In this document: positions 7,705 to 15,387 of the stretch, piece after piece
How positions within the stretch are numbered: the stretch's first letter is position 1
Layout of the letters: the number at the start of each line of letters is the position of its first letter
DNA from: Acidimicrobiaceae bacterium
GTDB taxonomy: Bacteria > Actinomycetota > Acidimicrobiia > Acidimicrobiales > UBA8592
Assembly: GCA_024641655.1 (NCBI GenBank)
Contig: JAHECR010000024.1
Coordinates: 1 to 53,058 of the forward strand
Direction of reading: 5' to 3'
DNA: 53,058 nucleotides
The notes under the pieces: model-generated
What the model saw: only the letters and a program-made list of their open reading frames with translations
Told to the model about the DNA's origin: nothing
Databases searched by the model: none
Program-made: the position numbers and the translations under genes

Positions 7705-8967
7705 ATGCCCGACAACGGCCCCGCAGCCACGCGCTGGCGTCCTCGCACCTCGGCGACGGTCGTGGGCGGTGGTCCGGCAGGCCTGATGGCGGCCGAGGTG
7801 ATGGCGCGCGCTGGCCTCGAGGTCACCGTGTACGAGCACATGGCTTCCGTCGGCCGGAAGTTGCTCCTCGCCGGCCGTGGCGGGCTCAACATCACCCACA
7901 GTGAGCCGCTTGTCGACTTCGTGGCCCGGTACGGGCCCGACCCGTCTCGCATCGAATCAGCGCTCGGCGCCTTCGGGCCGGCGGAACTCCGCGCCTGGTT
8001 TGCCGACCTCGGCGAGCCGACCTTCGTCGGCTCCAGCGGGCGGGTGTTTCCCGCGTCCTTCCGGGCGACGCCGCTCTTGCGGGCCTGGTTGCGTCGCCTG
8101 GCCGAACTGGGGGTGGAGATTCGAGTGCGGCACCGTTGGCAGGGTTTCGTCGACGACGGCGCGCCGGCGGCGTCGCGGTTCCTCACCCCTGATGGTCGCA
8201 TCGAGGTCGTCCACGCCGATGTGACGCTGCTGGCGCTCGGCGGTGCCAGCTGGCCACGCGTGGGTTCGACGGGCACGTGGACCGAGCCCATGGCCGAAGC
8301 CGGCATCGGTGTCACACCGCTGCAACCGCACAACTGCGGGGTGCGCGTGAGGTGGACCGACCGCTTCGTGGAGCGCTTCGCCGGCCATCCGGTGAAGAAC
8401 ATCGCCATCTCGGTGAACGGGACCGCCGTGCGCGGCGATTGCGTGGTGACCGCCGATGGCCTCGAAGGCGGGCCCGTCTATGCCCTCTCGGGGCTGCTAC
8501 GTGGCGCGCTGGAGGAGGGACGGGGAGCGTTCCTGCGCATCGATCTCAATCCCGACCTCACCGAGGCGCAGCTCGCCGAGCGTCTGCTGAAGCGCCGGCC
8601 CAAGGACTCGGCCTCGACGTGGCTTCGCAAGGCCGGGTTCTCCCCGAGCCATGCTGCGTTGCTGCGAGAGGCGCTGGGCAGGCACCTGCCGACCGAAGCG
8701 GCCGAGCTCGCGTCGGTGGCCAAGGCGCTGCCCGTGCGCGTCGACGCGCTGATGCCGATCGCCCGAGCCATCTCGACCGCCGGTGGGGTGCGATTCGACG
8801 AGCTGGACGAGCGGTACATGGTTCGCTCATTGCCCGGCGTGTTCGTCGCCGGGGAGATGCTGGACTGGGAGGCCCCCACGGGCGGCTACCTGCTCCAGGG
8901 CTGCTTCAGCACGGCGGTCGTCGCTGCGCACGGGGCAATTGCCTGGACGCAGCGGCGAACCGGCTGA
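7705..8967 (+). CDS. FAD-dependent oxidoreductase, HI0933/BaiN-like flavoprotein
   Basis: A 420-residue flavoprotein. The N-terminal Rossmann motif reads VVGGGPAGLMAAE, followed by the family hallmark GRKLLLAGRGGLNITHSE. A second FAD-contacting segment sits at the C-terminus (GVFVAGEMLDWEAPTGGY), ending in LLQGCFSTAVVAA. This matches the uncharacterised HI0933-type family; the LMAAE form suggests the PP_4765 branch. No membrane segment is present. The ATG at 7705 is preferred over upstream in-frame codons because the residues before it are low-complexity and overlap the preceding gene. The physiological substrate is unknown; some relatives reduce bile-acid enones, which is not proof of function here. 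Confidence 0.8.
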   Translation: MPDNGPAATRWRPRTSATVVGGGPAGLMAAEVMARAGLEVTVYEHMASVGRKLLLAGRGGLNITHSEPLVDFVARYGPDPSRIESALGAFGPAELRAWFADLGEPTFVGSSGRVFPASFRATPLLRAWLRRLAELGVEIRVRHRWQGFVDDGAPAASRFLTPDGRIEVVHADVTLLALGGASWPRVGSTGTWTEPMAEAGIGVTPLQPHNCGVRVRWTDRFVERFAGHPVKNIAISVNGTAVRGDCVVTADGLEGGPVYALSGLLRGALEEGRGAFLRIDLNPDLTEAQLAERLLKRRPKDSASTWLRKAGFSPSHAALLREALGRHLPTEAAELASVAKALPVRVDALMPIARAISTAGGVRFDELDERYMVRSLPGVFVAGEMLDWEAPTGGYLLQGCFSTAVVAAHGAIAWTQRRTG

Positions 8968-9025
8968 CACGCGCTCAAGGACGACCGTCATCGAGCCGAT
9001 GGGTTCTGCATCGAGGTGATCGCCG

Positions 9026-9481
9026 ATGAGGACATTCCGACGACATGCGTGGGTGGTGCGCAACATCGGCATCGGCATGTTCGTCCTGGGTGCGCTGCTG
9101 CAGTGGCACGACCAGTCCGACGGACCGGCGCTGATGCTGCTGGGTTTCGTGAGCGCGCTGGGCGCGGGGATTCGAAGCAAGATCGACCAGGACCTCAAGG
9201 TTGTGGCGATGCAGGGCTACGAGGAGGCGCTCGACCAGCTCGGCGCCTACCAGGGTGAACGCGCGGAACAGCTACGGTCGAATGGCTGGGAGGAGATCAT
9301 GATCGAACAGCATCGCCGCCAGTGGTACGCCACTGCGAGCGAGCACTACCGAATGCTGCGTGATCTCCGTTTCATCCCGTTGCGGCCGAGCTGGCCCGAC
9401 CTGATGGGAGCGAGCCTCGACGAATGGCGCTTCGTCGGCGAGCAGGCATTGCGCCAGGACGTACCGGTCCACGAGCGCTGA
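9026..9481 (+). CDS. Small membrane protein of unknown function
   Basis: A 151-residue protein not recognised as any named family. Residues about 10-26 and 31-48 are hydrophobic (IGIGMFVLGALL and a second stretch ending SALGAGI) and could form a hairpin in the membrane. The rest is soluble and rich in charged and aromatic residues, with likely helices. A GAGGTGAT ribosome binding site stands before the ATG at 9026. It follows the flavoprotein gene by 58 bases on the same strand and is convergent with the SDR at 9503. Confidence 0.65.
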   Translation: MRTFRRHAWVVRNIGIGMFVLGALLQWHDQSDGPALMLLGFVSALGAGIRSKIDQDLKVVAMQGYEEALDQLGAYQGERAEQLRSNGWEEIMIEQHRRQWYATASEHYRMLRDLRFIPLRPSWPDLMGASLDEWRFVGEQALRQDVPVHER

Positions 9482-9502
9482 TCGTCGCCGCGCTCGTCGA
9501 GT

Positions 9503-10324
9503 TCAGTCGTCGAGGCTCGCCAGACCCTCTCCCTGGGCGAACTCGACTGCGTCGACGTAGCGCGCCGCGAAGCGGGTCATCGGGTCGTCGCAGGTCACGA
9601 TGTAGGCGACCGTCTTCACCGGCATGGTCAGCGGTGTGGGCGACGGCTCGATTCCGAGTCGCTTCATGTGGTGGTAGTGGCTCTCGCTGGCCGCACCGCC
9701 GGGGTTCACGCAGGTGACGATGATGTTGTCCTCGGCGAGCTGGTTGCCGACGAACGAGGTCATCGCATAGATGGCCACCTTCGTGGTGGGGTACGTCGCC
9801 CCCAGACGGACGTCGGGCCCGAGGGCCATGCCCCCGGGGACCAGAACCCCGGGTGGCTCCTTCATGGAGCCGAGGTTGATCATGAAGCCCCCGCCGTTGT
9901 CACGCATGCTCGGAGCGAAGCCCCACATGAGTGCGTACATCGCGTTGAGGTTGACTTGGACCTGTGCATTCCACGACTCGGGCGGGGTCTGCCAGAAGTC
10001 GGCGAAGACGTTGTCGCCGGTGTCGGCGGCGTTGTTCACGAGGATGTCGCAGCGCCCGAAGGTGGCGAGGACCTCGTCGACGACCCGTGCCGGGGCCTTG
10101 GGGTCCGTGAGGTCCGCGGCGATGGCCAGCGATCGCACCCCGCGCTCGTCGAGTGCGGTCTTGGTCTCGCCGATGGTGCCCGGCAGGACGGAATCGCCCG
10201 CCGCCACGGTGCGGGCGGTGACGGCGACGTCTGCGCCCAGATCGGCGAGCTCGAGAGCGATCGCCTTGCCGGTACCGCGCGAACCGCCGGTCACCACAGC
10301 GATCTTGCCGGTCAACGGTTTCAT
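9503..10324 (-). CDS. SDR family oxidoreductase
   Basis: A 273-residue short-chain dehydrogenase. TGGSRGTGKA is the cofactor-binding turn, with TART after beta-2 compatible with NADP. VNNAADT, NLGSM (Ser) and YPTTK (Tyr, Lys) complete the catalytic core. The residues after beta-2 include an insertion (VAAGDSVLPGTIGETK) seen in SDRs close to hydroxysteroid or acyl-CoA dehydrogenases. Its AGAGGGC ribosome binding site lies 6 bases before the ATG. The DksA-like gene follows, ending 21 bases upstream of this start on the same strand. Substrate unknown. Confidence 0.85.
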   Translation of the reverse strand: MKPLTGKIAVVTGGSRGTGKAIALELADLGADVAVTARTVAAGDSVLPGTIGETKTALDERGVRSLAIAADLTDPKAPARVVDEVLATFGRCDILVNNAADTGDNVFADFWQTPPESWNAQVQVNLNAMYALMWGFAPSMRDNGGGFMINLGSMKEPPGVLVPGGMALGPDVRLGATYPTTKVAIYAMTSFVGNQLAEDNIIVTCVNPGGAASESHYHHMKRLGIEPSPTPLTMPVKTVAYIVTCDDPMTRFAARYVDAVEFAQGEGLASLDD

Positions 10325-10345
10325 CGGTGCCCTCTGAACCTTCGT

Positions 10346-10696
10346 TCAGCTACCCAGGCGTCTGGGGCTGGCAGTGGCATGGTCGATACAGCGGTCCGTT
10401 GCCGGCATCGCCTCGAGGCGATCGGCTCCGATCCGGCCGCCACAGACGATGCAGGCGCCGTAGGTGCCGTCGTCGAGGCGGGCGATGGCAGCGTCGACGC
10501 GGGCCAGTTGTGCCTCGAGCGCATCGGCGAGCGACCGGTTCTCGCCCTGCTCGGACGCTACCTGACCGCGGTCGGCGAAGTCGTCGTCGAACTCGAGGTC
10601 GACGACGCCGCCGACGGTCAGCTCGTCGATGCGGGCAAGGAGTCTGGTGCGTTCGCCTTCGAGGAGCGGGCGCTTGTCGGCATGGGTGTCGGACAC
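10346..10696 (-). CDS. DksA/TraR-type zinc-finger protein (C3H variant)
   Basis: A 116-residue protein with an N-terminal helical hairpin (about 8-75, rich in Glu, Arg and Leu) and a C-terminal zinc finger. The finger has C82-x2-C85, a 17-residue gap, then C103-x2-H106; the usual fourth Cys is replaced by His. The coiled-coil plus finger layout is that of DksA/TraR proteins that insert into the RNA polymerase secondary channel, though many actinobacterial members have other or unknown roles. The GTG at 10696 is chosen because TAGCGT lies exactly 7 bases upstream, as in other leaderless genes here; a longer version would overlap the preceding gene. Confidence 0.75.
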   Translation of the reverse strand: MSDTHADKRPLLEGERTRLLARIDELTVGGVVDLEFDDDFADRGQVASEQGENRSLADALEAQLARVDAAIARLDDGTYGACIVCGGRIGADRLEAMPATDRCIDHATASPRRLGS

Positions 10697-10703
10697 GAGT
10701 GGC

Positions 10704-10709
10704 ACGCTA
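10704..10709 (-). promoter_or_regulatory. -10-like box TAGCGT, leaderless DksA-like promoter
   Basis: On the minus strand TAGCGT is followed by GCCACTC and then the GTG start at 10696. The 7-base gap fixes the start and predicts a leaderless transcript. Confidence 0.45.
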
Positions 10710-10740
10710 GCGCGCCCGCGAGCGCTGTCGGCGCCTCTGG

Positions 10741-11289
10741 TCACACCTGCGGGCAACCGATCTCGACGTTGACGCACGTGCCAACGTTGGTGCCTTCGAT
10801 CGTGTCGTGCAGGCCCGGCCCGCCGTCGAAGAAACCGCTGTTGCCCGAATCGACGAGATCGTCGCCGGGACCGCCGTCGAAAAAGCCGGTGTTCGTGTGC
10901 ACGATGTCACGAACGGCCTCGGGTCCGCCGTGGAACGTGCCGGCGTTGAGGCCGACGGTGTCGGTGTTGTCGCCGCCGCGGACGAAGCCGTAGTTCTCGT
11001 CGACCTGGTCCATGCCCGGCCCGCCGTAGAACCATCCCCTGTTGACACCAATGTGGTCGTTGCCGCCGAGGCCGCAGTACACGACCCCTTCGGGGATCTC
11101 CGGGACCTCGTCGGCCCCGGGCGTTCCGGCGATGAATGCGGCCCGCCCCGGGTTGAGGCCCTTGCCCCAGTCGCCGGCCTCGTGCACGACCGACGAGCAC
11201 GCCTTGTCGGGGCCGCCGGCACCTGCCGGCGTCCCCACGAGTACGAGTGCCGCGCACGCGACCGCGAGCGTGGTGACCAGTGCCTTCAT
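10741..11289 (-). CDS. Secreted Gly-rich repeat (RTX-like) protein
   Basis: A 182-residue secreted protein. A signal peptide is clear (Lys at position 2, hydrophobic core, cleavage near AGA-GG). From about residue 70 to 165 there are six degenerate repeats of 15-18 residues built on FxGGPGxDxVxxNxG, for example FYGGPGMDQVDENYG, FFDGGPGDDLVDSGNSG and FFDGGPGLHDTIEGTNVG. They resemble the Ca-binding GGxGxD nonapeptides of RTX beta-rolls, but the period is longer and each unit has an aromatic residue. Cys residues cap both ends of the repeat block (YCGLGG, GTCVNVEIGC). The ribosome binding site GGGAG precedes the ATG. Function unknown; an extracellular calcium-binding or adhesive role is a guess. 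Confidence 0.75.
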   Translation of the reverse strand: MKALVTTLAVACAALVLVGTPAGAGGPDKACSSVVHEAGDWGKGLNPGRAAFIAGTPGADEVPEIPEGVVYCGLGGNDHIGVNRGWFYGGPGMDQVDENYGFVRGGDNTDTVGLNAGTFHGGPEAVRDIVHTNTGFFDGGPGDDLVDSGNSGFFDGGPGLHDTIEGTNVGTCVNVEIGCPQV

Positions 11290-11499
11290 GTTGTCTCCCG
11301 TGTGTCACCTGATGTGGTGGTCCGGTGATCGTCGCGACCGACGCCGCGCTGTACCGCAATGGTCTGAACCGTCCACGCCCCGCTCCGAGAGACATGCGTC
11401 CATCGACCCAAAGTCGGGCCCTTCGGGCGCGGGCTGTAACGCGCGGCGGCACGGCCTGATGGCTCCGCCGACCCGATGCGCCTCACCGGCTCGGACGCG

Positions 11500-11533
11500 C
11501 CATCGGCGACGACCCGAGGGCCGTCGCCGATGG
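11500..11533 (-). terminator. Intrinsic-like hairpin downstream of secreted protease
   Basis: A perfect 12-bp stem, CCATCGGCGACG paired with CGTCGCCGATGG, closes a 10-base loop. It lies 28 bases beyond the protease stop on the minus strand. There is no strong U-tract, as is common for actinobacterial terminators. Confidence 0.6.
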
Positions 11534-11560
11534 GACGTCACAACTCGATGGGGATGGCCC

Positions 11561-12730
11561 TCAGTAGACGATCCACCGCACGCTCGCGCCTGCTGCTCCC
11601 AAGTTGGTACCTGGTGTCAGGGTCAGCATCAGGGAAGCGGACGCGTCGTACACCGTGGCGGTGTCGCTGTTGAATTTCGGGCCGTACATGGATCCGGTCC
11701 GGTTCGTGTAGGTGTAGGAGTTCAGCGAGACGAGCGTTCCCGCTCCGCTCGCGGGGTCGAAGTCGCGGTACCAGCCGCCTCCGGAGGAGCCCCCGTTCAT
11801 GTCGCAGCCCAACTTGTAGGTGAGGTTGAGCGTCGACCGGTCGAAGCTCACGCCCCCGTTGCAGTAGCGCAGCTGGTCTCCGTGGAACGGACTAGCGGCC
11901 GGATACCCGAACGCAGCCGTCGTCGTGCCCTTGGACATCGACGTGAAGTTGATGTCCTGATGCCCGGCCAGGTCCTCGGCGAGTCCCTGCTGGTTCGTGA
12001 GGCCACCCTGCTCGACGACGGCGAAGGCGAAGTCGTTGAGGATCGCGTTCACGTTGAAGTCCCCGGCGGCCACGAAGCCGTCATGCACGACGAGCGCGCT
12101 CGCCGTCCAGCAGCCGAGCCCGGCACCGCACAGGCTGGTGAGGTCTGCGTGGTCCAGGTAGCCGTCTCCGTTCTGGTCGGTGCCGAGGCTGGCGGCCGGG
12201 TCGGACTCGTAGTCGGGCACGAAGATCCAGTTCTCGGCGAAACCCGTGACCCAGTCGTACGCGCAGTGCCCGGCGGTCAGGACGAGTGATCGATCAGAAG
12301 CGCCTTCCGTCACCACGGTCGCGGAGCACGTGTAGAGGTAGTTGCCCATCTCGAAGAGCACCTTGCCGGTGGCCCTGGCAACCGTTCGGTCCAGGTTCGC
12401 ATCGATGTCGTGCCACCATGTGCCAGTGGTGGTGCCGAGCCCGGAGGTCGTTCCCCCACCTCCGCCGCCCCCTCCGGGGCGACCCTTGGTGGCGATGCCG
12501 CCGGCGCGGGCGAGCTCGAACCGACCCGTCGCCGGGTCATAGGCGACCTCCCGAGGAATGGCATGCGCCACCCGATCGGGAGTCCAGAAGTCGACGATGC
12601 GCTGGTGCTCGGATCGCGGATCGGCCGTCGGTCGCGCGGCGCCGGCCGGGTTTGCCAGACCGGTGATTGCCAGGGCGAGCACGAACGCGGCCAGACCCCT
12701 CAGTACGCGGGAATGGTCCAATTTCGGCAT
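11561..12730 (-). CDS. Secreted trypsin-like serine protease with EF-hand-like insert
   Basis: A 389-residue exported S1-type peptidase. A signal peptide (about 1-31, ending PAGA-A) and a pro-region with a run of eight glycines (about 86-93) precede the catalytic domain. The triad is readable: TAGHC gives His155, NDFAF gives Asp233, and GGSSGGGW gives Ser316. Cys135 and Cys156 flank the His as in trypsin folds. Between His and Asp is an insert containing DQNGDGYLDHAD (185-196), a textbook DxNxDGxxDxxD calcium loop as in EF-hands, dockerins or thrombospondin type 3 repeats. The gene is divergent from the amidohydrolase at 12994, and a strong hairpin follows its stop. Confidence 0.85.
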   Translation of the reverse strand: MPKLDHSRVLRGLAAFVLALAITGLANPAGAARPTADPRSEHQRIVDFWTPDRVAHAIPREVAYDPATGRFELARAGGIATKGRPGGGGGGGGTTSGLGTTTGTWWHDIDANLDRTVARATGKVLFEMGNYLYTCSATVVTEGASDRSLVLTAGHCAYDWVTGFAENWIFVPDYESDPAASLGTDQNGDGYLDHADLTSLCGAGLGCWTASALVVHDGFVAAGDFNVNAILNDFAFAVVEQGGLTNQQGLAEDLAGHQDINFTSMSKGTTTAAFGYPAASPFHGDQLRYCNGGVSFDRSTLNLTYKLGCDMNGGSSGGGWYRDFDPASGAGTLVSLNSYTYTNRTGSMYGPKFNSDTATVYDASASLMLTLTPGTNLGAAGASVRWIVY

Positions 12731-12896
12731 GGATCGCTCTTCTTTCCGGTCGCCGTCGGTTGACCGACGCCGGCAACCTGTTTCGGAGATCCCTCATCCC
12801 CCGATGCACTCCCATCGGCACCGTACCGCTCCGGATGAAACGCGTCGACACGGGTGAGCCGAACGGCCCGGCGGGCACGGTGGCACCAGCTCGGCG

Positions 12897-12910
12897 GCTC
12901 GTCGACGAGC
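12897..12910. promoter_or_regulatory. 14-bp perfect palindrome, operator candidate
   Basis: GCTCGTCGACGAGC is a perfect palindrome 20 bases upstream of the TACGCT box of the amidohydrolase, overlapping where a -35 would sit, in the 263-base divergent region with the protease gene. Confidence 0.35.
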
Positions 12911-12930
12911 ACCGACGTCGCGGATGGAAG

Positions 12931-12936
12931 TACGCT
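12931..12936 (+). promoter_or_regulatory. -10-like box TACGCT upstream of amidohydrolase
   Basis: TACGCT fits TAnnnT and lies 57 bases before the ATG at 12994, giving a leader of about 50 bases that contains the AGGGGGA ribosome binding site. Confidence 0.3.
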
Positions 12937-12993
12937 GGCGCGCGCAACCGAGCGTGCGACACGCTCGCAGTCGAGCTTGTCCCAGGGGGAACC

Positions 12994-14280
12994 ATGAGCG
13001 CACTGATCGAATCCGAGACCGAGCTCGGATATCTCATCAACGATGCCGACGAGCACTCCACGCCGCCGGTGTCGGCGTATCTCGACTACATCGATCCGGA
13101 CAAACGCCACGTGGCCATCACGGTCATCAACCGGGCCAACGGTGCACACGAGTACCTCTGGGGCGGCAAGCCCGACCCGTCGCCGGTCAAGTCGCTCGGC
13201 CACGAGCAGGTGGTCGGCTCAAGTGAGGTGCTCGCCAGCTTCGGCGTCGACGAGCGTGGACGCAGTGAGGAACTGGCCGCCGCGCCGATGCCGGGATCGC
13301 TGCTCACGAAGCTCAACCCGCTCAAAGGACTCGACGTCGAGGGGCGTAAGGAGTTCGCCCAGCGGTACCGCGAGCTCCAGCCGATGCTCGACAATCCGTC
13401 GGACCGCCTCGTCGTGATGGACAGCCAGGGCATCGAGGCGGCGGTGAACTTCGCGGCGCTCCCGGGCATCGAGGTCCACTTCGAGGACGACTACGACGCG
13501 CTGTACGCGAACCTCAACGCACTCAACCGCTACCTCGGCGAGGTATGGGGTTACAACCACCAGAACCGGTTGTTCACCCCGCCGTTCATCAGCTTCGCCG
13601 ATCCCGCCGGGGCCCTCGACCAGCTCGACCGGATCATGAAGTTCGAGGTGCCCAAGGTCATCCAGACCAGCACCGGCCCGTCGATGCACACATCGCCGTT
13701 CCGGCCCGACAACGACCGGTTCTGGTCGATCTGCAACGAGGCCGGCATCCAGCTCGCCACCCATCTCGGATCGGTCACACGCTACGGCGCGCAGGGCGTC
13801 GAATGGAACGAGGACGAGGTCATCCTCGGCGACATGAGCGCGTTCCAGTGGGTCTTCTACTACGGCGATCGGCCGGCCATGGAGACCGTGGGGGCTGCCA
13901 TCCTGCAGGGCTGGTTCAACCGTTTCCCCAACATGCGGTTGATGCTCGCCGAGCAGGGCACCGTGTGGCTGCCGTACCTGCTGCGCAAGATGGACCACGC
14001 GTACATGATGGGACGCAAGGCCACCTGGGGAACGCTCGAGATGCGGCCATCGGAGTACTTCCGCGAATTCTGTTTCGTCGCACCGTTCCCCGAGGAGAAC
14101 CTCGAGCGCGTGATCGCCGCGGTCGGTACCAAGCCCATCGTGTTCGGCACCGACTTCCCCCACGGCGAGGGCCTGCCCGACCCCTCGGCCTACCTCGGCC
14201 AGCTCACCGGGCTCTCCGAGGACGATTCGCGATCGGTGATGCGCGGCAACCTCGCCCGCTTCCTCGGCATCGAGGACTGA
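12994..14280 (+). CDS. Amidohydrolase family (ACMSD/decarboxylase-like) TIM-barrel protein
   Basis: A 428-residue amidohydrolase-2 type metalloprotein. Near the N-terminus NDADEHSTPP replaces the HxH strand with a DxE/DxDEH style motif; LATHLGS supplies the second His, and FGTDFPHGEGLPDP supplies the C-terminal Asp. This set is typical of actinobacterial relatives of aminocarboxymuconate-semialdehyde decarboxylase and 2,3-dihydroxybenzoate decarboxylase. The start is firm: AGGGGGA lies 3 bases before the ATG at 12994. A hairpin terminator follows 8 bases after the stop. Likely a non-oxidative decarboxylase or hydrolase of an aromatic or ring-cleavage product; substrate not determined. Confidence 0.82.
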   Translation: MSALIESETELGYLINDADEHSTPPVSAYLDYIDPDKRHVAITVINRANGAHEYLWGGKPDPSPVKSLGHEQVVGSSEVLASFGVDERGRSEELAAAPMPGSLLTKLNPLKGLDVEGRKEFAQRYRELQPMLDNPSDRLVVMDSQGIEAAVNFAALPGIEVHFEDDYDALYANLNALNRYLGEVWGYNHQNRLFTPPFISFADPAGALDQLDRIMKFEVPKVIQTSTGPSMHTSPFRPDNDRFWSICNEAGIQLATHLGSVTRYGAQGVEWNEDEVILGDMSAFQWVFYYGDRPAMETVGAAILQGWFNRFPNMRLMLAEQGTVWLPYLLRKMDHAYMMGRKATWGTLEMRPSEYFREFCFVAPFPEENLERVIAAVGTKPIVFGTDFPHGEGLPDPSAYLGQLTGLSEDDSRSVMRGNLARFLGIED

Positions 14281-14288
14281 ACCCGGAT

Positions 14289-14322
14289 CCCCTCCCTCGG
14301 CGCGCGCGGCGCGTGGGAGGGG
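14289..14322 (+). terminator. Hairpin terminator after amidohydrolase
   Basis: CCCCTCCC pairs perfectly with GGGAGGGG around a GC-rich 18-base loop that can itself pair. It begins 9 bases after the amidohydrolase stop. No U-tract follows. Confidence 0.6.
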
Positions 14323-14361
14323 AATCGCCCGCCGGTCGGAGCCGTTCCATCACGACTCTTC

Positions 14362-14399
14362 GTCGAAGGACATGGAGTCGAAGGACATCGAGAGGACAT
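14362..14399 (+). repeat. Direct repeats GTCGAAGGACAT upstream of ABC exporter operon
   Basis: GTCGAAGGACAT occurs at 14362-14373 and again at 14377-14388, a 15-base period. A third GGACAT follows at 14394-14399. They lie 35-72 bases before the GTG of the ATP-binding gene and could be activator or repressor half-sites. Confidence 0.4.
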
Positions 14400-14433
14400 C
14401 CATCGTGACGTTGCCCACGTCCAGTGGCAGACC

Positions 14434-15387
14434 GTGACCACGCCGTCGCCGGTCATCGAGACCAGCGGCCTCACCAAGGTCTATCCCGGGGGTGTGCGCG
14501 CCGTGGACGACCTCGAGCTGGTGGTCCGGGCAGGGGAGATCTTCGGGCTGCTCGGCCCCAACGGCGCCGGCAAGACGACGACCGCCGGCATGTTGACGAC
14601 GCGCATCATTCCAACCAGCGGCTGGGCACGCGTCGGCGGGGTCGACGTCGTCGCCCGCCCGGCGGAGGCAAAGCGCCTGATCGGCGTCGTGCCCCAGACG
14701 AACACCCTGGACCGTTCGCTCACCGTTCGCGAGAACCTCTACTTCCATGGCCGGTTCTTCGGCATGGACGTCAGGACCGCCCGCTCCGAAGCGGTGCGCC
14801 TCCTCGAGCAGTTCCGGCTCGCCGACAGGGCCGACGCCCGGGTGGATGCGCTCTCGGGCGGCATGGCCCAGCGGCTCATGGTCGCCCGCGCCGTCATGCA
14901 CCGCCCACCGGTGCTCTTCCTCGACGAACCGACCGCGGGTCTCGACCCGCAGAGCCGCATTGCCCTGTGGGAGATCCTCGGCCAACTCCACGGAGAGGGC
15001 CACACGATCCTGCTCACCACGCACTACATGGAAGAAGCCGATCAGCTCTGTGACCGGGTGGCGATCATCGATCAGGGCAAGGTCATCGCCCTGGACACCC
15101 CGGGGGCCTTGAAGCGGTCCGCCGGCGCCGAGACGACCCTGATCGTGTCGACGAGCGCCGATCCGACGGCGCTCGCATCCCTGCTGCTCTCCGAAGTGGC
15201 GGGGGTCCTCGACGTCGCGGTCGTGGATGGTCGCGTCCACGTCGGCGTCCACAGCAGCCAGGGGCTGCTGCCCCTCGTGGTCCAGCTCGCCGAGCGCAAC
15301 GGCTTCCCCCTCACCGACCTGTCGGTCACCGAAGCCACGCTCGAGACCGTCTTCATCCGCCTCACCGGCAAGGACCTCAGGGAATGA
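14434..15387 (+). CDS. ABC transporter ATP-binding protein (ABC-2/DrrA type)
   Basis: A 317-residue nucleotide-binding subunit. Walker A is GPNGAGKTTT, the signature is LSGGMAQR, Walker B is VLFLDEPTAGLD, and the switch His is in LTTHYMEEADQL. The C-terminal 80 residues (TTLIVSTSADPTALASLL onward, ending VTEATLETVFIRLTGKDLRE) form the extra domain usual in DrrA/NodI-like exporters of drugs, polysaccharide or lipid. The start is a GTG with a weak ribosome binding site. It overlaps by 4 bases the permease gene, and both probably form a homodimeric half-transporter pair at the membrane. Confidence 0.9.
   Translation: MTTPSPVIETSGLTKVYPGGVRAVDDLELVVRAGEIFGLLGPNGAGKTTTAGMLTTRIIPTSGWARVGGVDVVARPAEAKRLIGVVPQTNTLDRSLTVRENLYFHGRFFGMDVRTARSEAVRLLEQFRLADRADARVDALSGGMAQRLMVARAVMHRPPVLFLDEPTAGLDPQSRIALWEILGQLHGEGHTILLTTHYMEEADQLCDRVAIIDQGKVIALDTPGALKRSAGAETTLIVSTSADPTALASLLLSEVAGVLDVAVVDGRVHVGVHSSQGLLPLVVQLAERNGFPLTDLSVTEATLETVFIRLTGKDLRE

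Noticed and set aside
12481..12520. Glycine-codon run in the protease gene as a possible assembly error
   Set aside because: The frame is open on both sides and leads into an intact catalytic domain; poly-Gly linkers are common in secreted actinobacterial proteins.
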